64,000 nucleotides of DNA. Source: Bacteroidales bacterium. Lineage in GTDB: Bacteria; Bacteroidota; Bacteroidia; Bacteroidales; UBA932. The position numbers and the translations under genes were made by a program. The DNA lies in contig JAFYYM010000079.1 of the NCBI GenBank assembly GCA_017557535.1, positions 186,001 to 250,000 of the forward strand, in the 5' to 3' direction. The first letter of the stretch is position 1, and each line of letters begins with the position of its first letter. Of this stretch, positions 9,148 through 16,543 are shown piece by piece. The notes under the pieces were generated by a model. That model did not search any database, was not told the DNA's origin, and saw only the letters and a list, made by a program, of their open reading frames with translations.

Positions 9148-10386
9148 ATGAGAATCCAGGATATCAGGGAAATGTTTCCGGCCTTGTCAGAAAGGGTATA
9201 TGGCAAGCCTCTGGTTTATTTTGATAACGCCGCCACCGCACAAAGATTAAAAACGGTGGTGGACAAGACGAGTCGACTTGCGTTGGAGTCTAACGCCAAT
9301 ATCCATCGCGCCGTTCATAAACTTGCCTCTGATGCGACAGAAGAATATGAGAGCACGCGTGACGCGGTGCGGGAGTTCATAAACGCAGGCTCTCGAGAAG
9401 AAATCATATTCACCTCAGGCACAACGGCTTCCATTAACCTTGTGGCCTTCTCGCTGGGAGAGATTCTCGTCCAAGAAGGAGACGAGATCATTGTCTCAGA
9501 GGAGGAACACCATAGCAATATTGTTCCTTGGCAGATGCTTTGCCAGAGGAAAGGCGCGATTTTGAAGGTTCTGGGGGTTGACGACTATGGACACTTGAAA
9601 GTAGAGGACCTCGACTCTCTTATCACTCCCAAGACGAAGGTTGCGGCGGTGACTCACATCTCCAATGTCCTTGGTCTTGTTAATCCTGTTAAACAGATCG
9701 TAAACATTTGTCACTCAAAGGGTTGTCCCGTTTTAATCGATGGTGCGCAGGGGATAGTCCACGAGAAGGTGGATGTCCGTGACCTGGATTGTGATTTCTA
9801 TGCTTTCTCTGGTCATAAAATATATGCGGCCACGGGTACCGGAGTTCTTTACGGTAAGAAAAAGTGGTTAGATCAGATGGTGCCTTATCAAGGCGGCGGG
9901 GAGATGATATCAACTGTAAAATTCTCAGGAACAACGTATGCCCCTCTTCCGGGGAAGTTTGAGGCGGGAACACAGAATATTAATGCCATTCCATCTTTGA
10001 AGCCTGCTATTGAGTTTTTGAAATTATTGAGGGATAGCGAATTACAGGAAGAGACGAGGGGCGTGAAGGAGTATATGGAGAGATCGTTCGCCTCGCTCAG
10101 GATGACAGAGGAACTAAAGGTTAAAACCTATGGGGTTCCACGTGGAACAGAAACAAAGATTCCGCTTTATTCTTTTACCGTGGAGGGTGCCCACCATGAG
10201 GATTTGGCGTTGATTCTGGATAAAATGGGTATAGCAGTACGCTCGGGACAGATGTGTGCAGAGCCGATAATGGACCGCTTCGGTGTTACGGGTATGGTTA
10301 GGGTGTCTTTAGCTCCATACAACACGGTGGAAGAGGTGGATTATTTCGTGAAATCTCTTGACAAAGCGATTTCGATGCTAGTTTAA
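9148..10386 (+). CDS. sufS: Cysteine desulfurase SufS
   Basis: SufS is a PLP enzyme that converts cysteine to alanine and passes persulfide sulfur to SufE for iron-sulfur cluster assembly. The 412-residue protein starts MRIQDIREMFPAL at ATG 9148; an upstream in-frame TTG at 9136 is less likely. The PLP lysine is in SGHKIYAATG (about residue 224) and the active cysteine in RSGQMCAEPIMDRFG (about 370). Residues 312-320 (RSFASLRMT) are encoded by a 27-nt dispersed repeat, and residues around 330 by a parS-like palindrome, so the region between about 305 and 340 looks like tolerated inserted sequence. It is followed by a SufE-SufT fusion gene; sufBCD are not in the window. Confidence 0.95.
   Translation: MRIQDIREMFPALSERVYGKPLVYFDNAATAQRLKTVVDKTSRLALESNANIHRAVHKLASDATEEYESTRDAVREFINAGSREEIIFTSGTTASINLVAFSLGEILVQEGDEIIVSEEEHHSNIVPWQMLCQRKGAILKVLGVDDYGHLKVEDLDSLITPKTKVAAVTHISNVLGLVNPVKQIVNICHSKGCPVLIDGAQGIVHEKVDVRDLDCDFYAFSGHKIYAATGTGVLYGKKKWLDQMVPYQGGGEMISTVKFSGTTYAPLPGKFEAGTQNINAIPSLKPAIEFLKLLRDSELQEETRGVKEYMERSFASLRMTEELKVKTYGVPRGTETKIPLYSFTVEGAHHEDLALILDKMGIAVRSGQMCAEPIMDRFGVTGMVRVSLAPYNTVEEVDYFVKSLDKAISMLV
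10081..10107 (+). repeat. Copy B of the 27-nt dispersed repeat, inside sufS
   Basis: The element begins AGATCGTTCGCCTCGCTC and ends AGGATGACA. It is in frame and encodes RSFASLRMT, a peptide commonly produced by this class of dispersed repeat. It aligns without gaps with the copies at 5299-5325 (minus) and 54041-54067 (plus). Confidence 0.65.
10134..10149. promoter_or_regulatory. Second parS-like site, inside sufS
   Basis: The sequence GGTTCCACGTGGAACA differs from the perfect site in mnmG by one outer base. The inner 14 bases (10135-10148) form a perfect palindrome. Clustering of two such sites within 2 kb is typical of chromosomal ParB-binding regions near the origin. Confidence 0.65.
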
Positions 10387-10396
10387 GTGGAAAGAT

Positions 10397-11161
10397 ATGA
10401 GTACGTTGGAAGAAGCCAAAAGAGCAGTCGTTGAGGATTTCTCAATGTACGATGAATGGCTCGATAAATATGAGTATCTCATAGAGTTGGGGAAAAACCT
10501 TGAACCTTATTCCGAGGAGGATAAGACCGAGGATAAGCTTATCAAGGGCTGCCAATCAAGAGTGTGGCTGGACTCGAGAATTGAAAACGGAAAGCTGTTT
10601 TTCAAAGCGGATAGTGACGCTATTATCACCAAGGGAATCATATCCCTTCTGATAGGTGTTTATTCGGGACGGGATCCCAAAGAGATCGCTGAGGATGATT
10701 TCGGTTTTATTGGCGAGATTGGTCTGAAGGAGAATCTTTCCCCGACAAGGGCGAACGGGCTCGTATCAATGATAGAGAGAATTAAAGAGCTCGCCAAGTC
10801 TTCCATAGTCACTGACTCTCAGGATGTTCTTACCGCGGAGGATGCAAAGGAGTTGGCGGCCTTGTATGATAATGTAGTGCTGGCCCTTAAGCAAGTTTAC
10901 GACCCGGAGATTCCGGTCAACATCTATGATTTAGGGCTGATTTATGAGCTTGTCATCAACAAAAGACACGAGGCTTTCATAAAAATGACTTTTACCGCTC
11001 CAACTTGTCCGATGGCAGACGAAGTTTTGGCGGAAGTGAAGAAAAACGTGGCGGATGTTCCTGGAATAACCGCTTGCGAAGTGGAGTTGACGTTTGATCC
11101 GCCATGGGACCAGTCGATGCTCTCTGAGGAAGCCAGGGTAGATCTTGGATTAGATGGGTAA
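10397..11161 (+). CDS. SufE-SufT (MIP18/DUF59) fusion protein
   Basis: The 254-residue protein joins two iron-sulfur assembly modules that are usually separate. Residues 1-135 are SufE-like, with the sulfur-accepting Cys in LIKGCQSRVW (residue 52); SufE takes persulfide sulfur from SufS. Residues 150-254 are a MIP18/DUF59 domain like SufT, with YDPEIPVNIYDLGLIYEL, the Cys-containing APTCPMADEV and the tail VELTFDPPWDQSML. The reading frame is continuous through the joining segment (about 136-149), so this looks like a true fusion. It starts 10 bases after sufS and is very likely co-transcribed. Confidence 0.9.
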   Translation: MSTLEEAKRAVVEDFSMYDEWLDKYEYLIELGKNLEPYSEEDKTEDKLIKGCQSRVWLDSRIENGKLFFKADSDAIITKGIISLLIGVYSGRDPKEIAEDDFGFIGEIGLKENLSPTRANGLVSMIERIKELAKSSIVTDSQDVLTAEDAKELAALYDNVVLALKQVYDPEIPVNIYDLGLIYELVINKRHEAFIKMTFTAPTCPMADEVLAEVKKNVADVPGITACEVELTFDPPWDQSMLSEEARVDLGLDG

Positions 11162-11189
11162 ACATTTAATAATCAATAACCACATAACC

Positions 11190-12218
11190 ATGAGAAGAAC
11201 ACTGTTGATTTTAGCGTTGATTCCGATGCTTGCGCTTGGGTGCCGGAATTCCAAGGAACAGGATAACCAGGCCATCAACCTGATTATGGAGACCGACATC
11301 GGCAACGACGTTGATGACGCATTGGCGATGGATATGCTCTACAAGTACCACGAGGCGGGGATCATCAATCTTCTCGCCGTTTGCATCAACAAGGAGGGTC
11401 CGGCTCCCGGAGAATTTGTTGATATATTAAACACTTGGTACGGCCATCCGGATATTCCTATCGGCATCATTCGCAAGGGAGCCTTTTGCGAGAACGATGG
11501 CACCAACTACGCCAAGGCGGTTGTGAACTTGAAAGATGACGAAGGGAAACCGTTGTTTGCCAGAACATTAAATGGATATGACGACCTTCCGGAGGCCCCG
11601 GATCTTTATAGGAAGATCCTTTCAAAGGCCAAGGATAAATCTGTCGTTATCGCCTCGGTAGGATTCTCCACAAATCTGGCGAGATTGCTCCAAAGCGGTC
11701 CCGACGAGTACTCGAAACTCGACGGGAAGGCCCTTGTCGAGAAGAAGGTGAAGTTGTTGGTTACGATGGCTGGCAATATGGCGGAACCCGATTATCACGA
11801 ATATAACATAGTTCGTGATATTCCTGCGGCCAAGGAAGTTTTCGAGAATTGGCCGACCCCGATAGTCACCTCTCCTTTTGAGCTTGGAAGACAGATAAAG
11901 TACCCGGCGACAAGCATCGAGAATGACTTTGACTGGGCGGGCTCACACCCTGTGGTGGAAGCATACAAGGCGTATATGCAGATGCCTTATGACCGCGACA
12001 CATGGGACCCTACGGCTGTTTTGTATGCTGTTGAAGGCGACAAATGGTTCACGGTCTCTGAGCCGGGAACCATAAAAGTCACAGAAGAAGGTTCAACGCT
12101 TTTCACTCCTGTCGAGAAAGGAACGAGGAAATATATTGCTGTGGATGAAGCCCAGGCTGAAGCAATTAAAGCCCATTTCATCGAGTTGATCACTTCTAAG
12201 CCCGAGAATAAGAAATAA
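11190..12218 (+). CDS. Inosine/uridine-type nucleoside hydrolase, lipoprotein
   Basis: The enzyme hydrolyses the N-glycosidic bond of ribonucleosides to free base and ribose. The calcium-binding signature METDIGNDVDDALAMDM is at about residues 31-47. The start at ATG 11190 gives a lipoprotein signal peptide with lipobox LALGC, so the protein should be anchored in the periplasm or outer membrane. A ribokinase gene follows 27 bases later, forming a nucleoside-scavenging pair. Length is 342 residues. The base specificity cannot be read. Confidence 0.88.
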   Translation: MRRTLLILALIPMLALGCRNSKEQDNQAINLIMETDIGNDVDDALAMDMLYKYHEAGIINLLAVCINKEGPAPGEFVDILNTWYGHPDIPIGIIRKGAFCENDGTNYAKAVVNLKDDEGKPLFARTLNGYDDLPEAPDLYRKILSKAKDKSVVIASVGFSTNLARLLQSGPDEYSKLDGKALVEKKVKLLVTMAGNMAEPDYHEYNIVRDIPAAKEVFENWPTPIVTSPFELGRQIKYPATSIENDFDWAGSHPVVEAYKAYMQMPYDRDTWDPTAVLYAVEGDKWFTVSEPGTIKVTEEGSTLFTPVEKGTRKYIAVDEAQAEAIKAHFIELITSKPENKK

Positions 12219-12245
12219 ACAAGTATAACACAACTATTAACCAAC

Positions 12246-13148
12246 ATGAAAGGAAAGATTCTGGTGATTGGAAGCACCAATACCGACATGACCGCTTTTT
12301 GCGCCAAAATGCCGGCCCCGGGGGAGACTGTGCTTGGGAATGACTTTGTCATGGGTCCTGGAGGAAAGGGTGCGAATCAGGCAGTCGCCGCAAAAAGACT
12401 TGGTGGTGATGTCAATTTCATCTGCAAGGTAGGAGATGATATTTTCGGCGAGAATACCATCAGGCACTTTAAAGAAGAGGGGCTTGATACCACGGGAGTC
12501 ATGATCTCAAAAAAGCCTTCAGGCGTGGCTTTGATCACGGTAGACGAGAGTGCTGAAAACTGCATTGTGGTGGCTTCCGGAGCTAATAACGATTATACAA
12601 AAGAAGATATCCGCTCCTGTAAGGAAGCAATTGAGGCGTGCGATATCTTGTTGATGCAGCTTGAGATACCGGTTCCGGCAGTGCTTGAGGCCGCTATAAT
12701 AGCGCATGAGGCAGGAAAGACCGTGGTCCTGAATCCGGCGCCAGCGATAGATTTGCCGGAGGAGATATTCCGCCACATCTCACTTTTCATTCCGAATCAG
12801 CATGAACTAGCGAAATACTCAGGGATGCCGGTAAGCGGGGAGGAATCTGCCGCGAAGGCCGCGAAAGCGATGATGTCCAAAGGCGTAGGACGCCTTATTG
12901 TCACCATGGGGAGCAAAGGATCCCTTGTCTGCCAGGAAGAAGGAACCTCTTTTGTCCCGGCTCAAAAGGTTGATGCCGTTGACACGACAGGAGCTGGTGA
13001 TTGCTATTGCGGAGCACTTTGCGTCGCCTTGTCCGAAGGCAAGTCTTTTATGGAGGCCGCGAAGTTCGCGACCGGAGCGGCAGCTGTGGCTGTGCAACGT
13101 CCGGGGGCACAAGTGGCGATGCCTTTCAGAAGCGAAATAGTTGATTAA
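12246..13148 (+). CDS. rbsK: Ribokinase
   Basis: This PfkB-family kinase phosphorylates ribose to ribose 5-phosphate in the cytoplasm. The 300-residue protein shows the N-terminal substrate motif GPGGKGANQAVAAKRLGG and the C-terminal PfkB signature with catalytic Asp in DTTGAGDCYCGAL. It sits between a nucleoside hydrolase and an ADP-ribosylglycohydrolase-like gene, so ribose released outside the cytoplasm is a plausible substrate; no ribose transporter lies beside it. Confidence 0.92.
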   Translation: MKGKILVIGSTNTDMTAFCAKMPAPGETVLGNDFVMGPGGKGANQAVAAKRLGGDVNFICKVGDDIFGENTIRHFKEEGLDTTGVMISKKPSGVALITVDESAENCIVVASGANNDYTKEDIRSCKEAIEACDILLMQLEIPVPAVLEAAIIAHEAGKTVVLNPAPAIDLPEEIFRHISLFIPNQHELAKYSGMPVSGEESAAKAAKAMMSKGVGRLIVTMGSKGSLVCQEEGTSFVPAQKVDAVDTTGAGDCYCGALCVALSEGKSFMEAAKFATGAAAVAVQRPGAQVAMPFRSEIVD

Positions 13149-13168
13149 GAGCAAATAAGATTATCTTT

Positions 13169-14734
13169 ATGAATATGAGAACCCGCATATTACCTATTAT
13201 TTCCTTTGCGGCGCTGACCATTCTCGCTTGTGCTTGCGGGAAGAAAGCAGTCAAGACGGCTTCAATTCCTGCCGAGGTCACAATGTCCAAGGATAAACTC
13301 ATGGACAAAATCAAAGGCGGCTGGGCAGGCCAGATGATCGGTTGCACCTATGGCGGTCCAACCGAATTCAATTACAGCACCTTTATCAACGATAACATAC
13401 CAATAGAGTGGCCCGAGCATAGGATTCAATGGTACTATGACCATATTCCCGGCCTGTACGACGACATTTACATGGATCTGACTTTTGTGGAAGTATTTGA
13501 GAAAGAAGGCCTTGACGCTCCGATAGAGTCTTTCGCCAAGGCATTCTCAACCGCTGGTTACCCACTATGGCACGCAAATCAGGCCGCAAGGTACAACATC
13601 CAGAACGGTATCATGCCTCCAGAGTCAGGCTATTGGAAAAATAATCCCCACGCAGACGACATCGACTTCCAGATTGAAGCCGACTATGCTGGAATCATGG
13701 CACCTGGAATGCCAAACGCCGCTGTTCATTTCACGGACGAGATCGGGCATATGATGAACTACGGAGATGGCTGGTACGGAGGTGTTTACGTGGCGGCGAT
13801 GTATTCTCTGGCTTTTGTGTCTGACGACGTCAATTTTATTGTCACTGAGGCGCTTAAGGCTATTCCCCAAGAGAGTAAATACTACCAGTGCATGGCCGAT
13901 GTGATCGAGTGGTACAAGCAATATCCCGACAACTGGGAGCTTACGTGGGCCAGAGTCGAACGCAAATGGGGCTTTGATATAGGCTGCTCAGAAGGCGCTT
14001 TTGGCACTACCAATATCGACGCCTTGATCAATAGCGCCTACATCATCATGGGTCTCCTCTACGGCCAGGGTGATTTCTACAAAACAATCGATGTCTCCAC
14101 CCGCTGTGGAAAGGATTCCGACTGCAATCCGGCTTCTTCAGGAGGTATCCTCGGCGTGATCCTGGGATATGAGGGAATTCCAGACTATTGGAAGAAAGGA
14201 ATGGCTGAGGTTGAGGACAGGAACTTGGCTTACACGGATATATCGATGAACAAGACCTACCAGATGTCCTTCAACCAGGCTCTTAAGGTGATAGAGAGAT
14301 ATGGTGGCAAAATAGGTGACAACGAGGTGACAATCAAGACCCAGACACCCGAGGCGGTCCGTTTGGAGCAGGCTTTTGAGGGCCATTGGCCAATCAAGAG
14401 AAAGGAGATAAGAAAGCCTATAAGTGAGACCGGAGAGCAGGAGTTCACCGGCAAGGGAGTGGTTTTCACTTATTTGATGCCCATGGACAAGAAGGATGCC
14501 CAAACTGGCTATGTGGCAGAGGTGGAAGTCTATATGGATGGTGCTCTTGATCAGGTGGTGAAGCTTCCCGCATCTAACAACAACCGCAGGCTCGATCTTT
14601 ATTTCAAATACGATCTTCCCGTCGCCGCTCACAAGGTATCTTTCAAGGTTAAGAATCCTGACAAGGTCCATCCGATCGAGGTCCGTTCGATGATTATTTA
14701 TTCCGACAAACCGGAACCAATTCAGCACCAGTAG
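13169..14734 (+). CDS. ADP-ribosylglycohydrolase (ARH) family lipoprotein
   Basis: The 521-residue protein has a lipoprotein signal (LACACG) followed by an ARH/DraG-type all-helical domain: GGWAGQMIGCTYGG at the N terminus, the metal-site block DDIYMDLTFVEVFE, and GKDSDCNPASSGGILGVILG as the C-terminal metal motif. The last 120 residues form a beta-rich extension. Cytoplasmic ARH enzymes remove ADP-ribose from proteins; an exported version beside nucleoside hydrolase and ribokinase genes suggests that ribosyl or ADP-ribose compounds from the environment are the target, which is inference. Two ATGs (13169, 13175) are possible starts. Confidence 0.8.
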   Translation: MNMRTRILPIISFAALTILACACGKKAVKTASIPAEVTMSKDKLMDKIKGGWAGQMIGCTYGGPTEFNYSTFINDNIPIEWPEHRIQWYYDHIPGLYDDIYMDLTFVEVFEKEGLDAPIESFAKAFSTAGYPLWHANQAARYNIQNGIMPPESGYWKNNPHADDIDFQIEADYAGIMAPGMPNAAVHFTDEIGHMMNYGDGWYGGVYVAAMYSLAFVSDDVNFIVTEALKAIPQESKYYQCMADVIEWYKQYPDNWELTWARVERKWGFDIGCSEGAFGTTNIDALINSAYIIMGLLYGQGDFYKTIDVSTRCGKDSDCNPASSGGILGVILGYEGIPDYWKKGMAEVEDRNLAYTDISMNKTYQMSFNQALKVIERYGGKIGDNEVTIKTQTPEAVRLEQAFEGHWPIKRKEIRKPISETGEQEFTGKGVVFTYLMPMDKKDAQTGYVAEVEVYMDGALDQVVKLPASNNNRRLDLYFKYDLPVAAHKVSFKVKNPDKVHPIEVRSMIIYSDKPEPIQHQ

Positions 14735-14743
14735 TTTATTATT

Positions 14744-16075
14744 ATGAGAAAGCTCGTTGCCATCTCTATTCTACTCGGCTTCCTCTGTGTGGGATGTGCC
14801 GAGAAGAACGCTCCGAAAGAAGTGTCTTTGAAACTTGACCCTTCCAAGGTGGAATGGTTTAAGGATGCCAAGTTCGGTATGTTCATGCACTGGGGGCTCT
14901 ATTCCATCCTGGAAGGATCTTACAATGGACATACCATGCCGGACACTACTTTTCCACAGGGAAACACATGGTATGCGGAGTGGATCAAACCTCGCCTTGA
15001 AGTACCTGACGATTACTATAATGGCCTTATCAACGAGTTCAATCCCGTGAGATATGACCCGGACAGCTGGGTCAGAGAAGCCAAGAACGCCGGGATGAAG
15101 TACTTGGTAATCACAGCAAAACATCATGACGGCTTCGCTTTGTGGGATTCTGATGTTTCGGACTTTGACATCGCCGCCACTCCGTACAAGAAAGACTTGC
15201 TCGCACCGCTGGTGGCCGCCTGCAAGAAATATGGCCTTAAATATGGCTTCTATTATTCTCACTGGCAAGATTGGGAAGACCCTGATGGTGCCATGCCTTA
15301 TTGGTACCCATGGCGTCCAGACGAGGATTTTGAAAAATATTGGCAAAGAAAGTCACTGCCGCAGGTTAAAGAGCTGATAGAGAAATTCGATCCGGACCTT
15401 CTTTGGTTCGACACCTGGGACTGGGAGAACCACATTACGCCCGAACGAAGGGACGAGCTTATCCGCCTTGTCAGGAGCCTCAGCGACAAGTGCCTCATCA
15501 ACGGGCGCATCTGTTATTCGAATCCTGGAGATAATATCGATTTCCTTGAGATGCATGACAATGCCTATCCTAAAGAGATGCTGGACAAGCCTTGGCAAAC
15601 TCCAGCCACTATGCAGAACTCCTGGGCATATCACGGAAATGATTATAACTGGAAACCCGCCAACAGGATGCTACGCTATCTGGTCAATAACACGTCAATG
15701 GGAGGCAACTATCTCCTTAACGTCGGCCCAAAGGCGGACGGGACGCTTCCCGCTCCGGCCGTCCGCAGGCTTAGGGAGATGGGTGCGTGGTTGGATGTGA
15801 ATGGGGAGGCCGTGTTCGGCGCTTCACCTACTGGCTATAAAATGCCGGAAGGAATTTACACGACCCAGAAGGAAAACTCTGACGGGAAGAATCTCTATAT
15901 ATTCCTTACCAGTCCGGTCGCTTCCGTGACTGTTCCCGATGTTATAGCTGGAGGATGCGAGGTCTTGGAGACTGGGCAGCCAATAGATATGTCAGTCGTT
16001 GATGGTGAGACCGTTATCACCCTTCCTAACAGTATTTTCAAGGATGATTCGATAGTGGTTTTGAAATGCCATTAG
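14744..16075 (+). CDS. GH29 alpha-L-fucosidase, lipoprotein
   Basis: The enzyme removes terminal alpha-L-fucose from glycans. The 443-residue protein has lipobox CVGC near residue 18 and the GH29 barrel: WFKDAKFGMFMHWG, TAKHHDGFALWDS, and the nucleophile Asp in LLWFDTWDW (about residue 223). A short beta domain follows at the C terminus. It lies 9 bases after the ARH gene, and its last 10 bases overlap folK. A second GH29 gene lies at 22011. Confidence 0.92.
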   Translation: MRKLVAISILLGFLCVGCAEKNAPKEVSLKLDPSKVEWFKDAKFGMFMHWGLYSILEGSYNGHTMPDTTFPQGNTWYAEWIKPRLEVPDDYYNGLINEFNPVRYDPDSWVREAKNAGMKYLVITAKHHDGFALWDSDVSDFDIAATPYKKDLLAPLVAACKKYGLKYGFYYSHWQDWEDPDGAMPYWYPWRPDEDFEKYWQRKSLPQVKELIEKFDPDLLWFDTWDWENHITPERRDELIRLVRSLSDKCLINGRICYSNPGDNIDFLEMHDNAYPKEMLDKPWQTPATMQNSWAYHGNDYNWKPANRMLRYLVNNTSMGGNYLLNVGPKADGTLPAPAVRRLREMGAWLDVNGEAVFGASPTGYKMPEGIYTTQKENSDGKNLYIFLTSPVASVTVPDVIAGGCEVLETGQPIDMSVVDGETVITLPNSIFKDDSIVVLKCH

Positions 16076-16536
16076 TGAACGTATATTTCTCTTTGGGGAG
16101 TAACCTTGGCGACAGGGAAAGGAACATCTCCGAGGCGCTTCTCCGGATGGACGAGGCGTTCGGGACACATTATTCCGCTCTTTCCACAATCATTGAGACA
16201 GAGCCGATGGGTTTTTCCGGAGAAGCGTTCCTGAATGCCGCCGTATTGTACCGGATTCCCGCTGAGAGCCCTCTCTGGACTCTTTATCAGGTGAAGTCCA
16301 TTGAGAAGGAGATGGGACGGACAGATCCACCTGAATACGATGCGAAAGGGAATAGGGTTTATCACTCCAGGGTGATAGATATCGACATTCTGTTTTATGG
16401 CAAGGAAATAATTGACACTCCGGAACTTATCATTCCACACATAGGGATTGCCGAGCGGCCTTTCGTTATGATTCCTTTGCGGGAGATTGCCAGACCTTCC
16501 CTTAAGAAAGCCTTTCCTGAGATATTTAACAGATAG
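16066..16536 (+). CDS. folK: 2-amino-4-hydroxy-6-hydroxymethyldihydropteridine pyrophosphokinase
   Basis: FolK transfers pyrophosphate from ATP to the pterin in folate synthesis. The 156-residue protein begins NVYFSLGSNLGDRERN and carries the catalytic block RVIDIDILFYG and IPHIGIAERPFVMIPL. Its start overlaps the stop of the GH29 gene by 10 bases and the next lipoprotein GH31 gene starts 7 bases after its stop, so a housekeeping folate gene is embedded in a glycan-degradation operon. Confidence 0.95.
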   Translation: MPLVNVYFSLGSNLGDRERNISEALLRMDEAFGTHYSALSTIIETEPMGFSGEAFLNAAVLYRIPAESPLWTLYQVKSIEKEMGRTDPPEYDAKGNRVYHSRVIDIDILFYGKEIIDTPELIIPHIGIAERPFVMIPLREIARPSLKKAFPEIFNR

Positions 16537-16543
16537 TGGAGAT

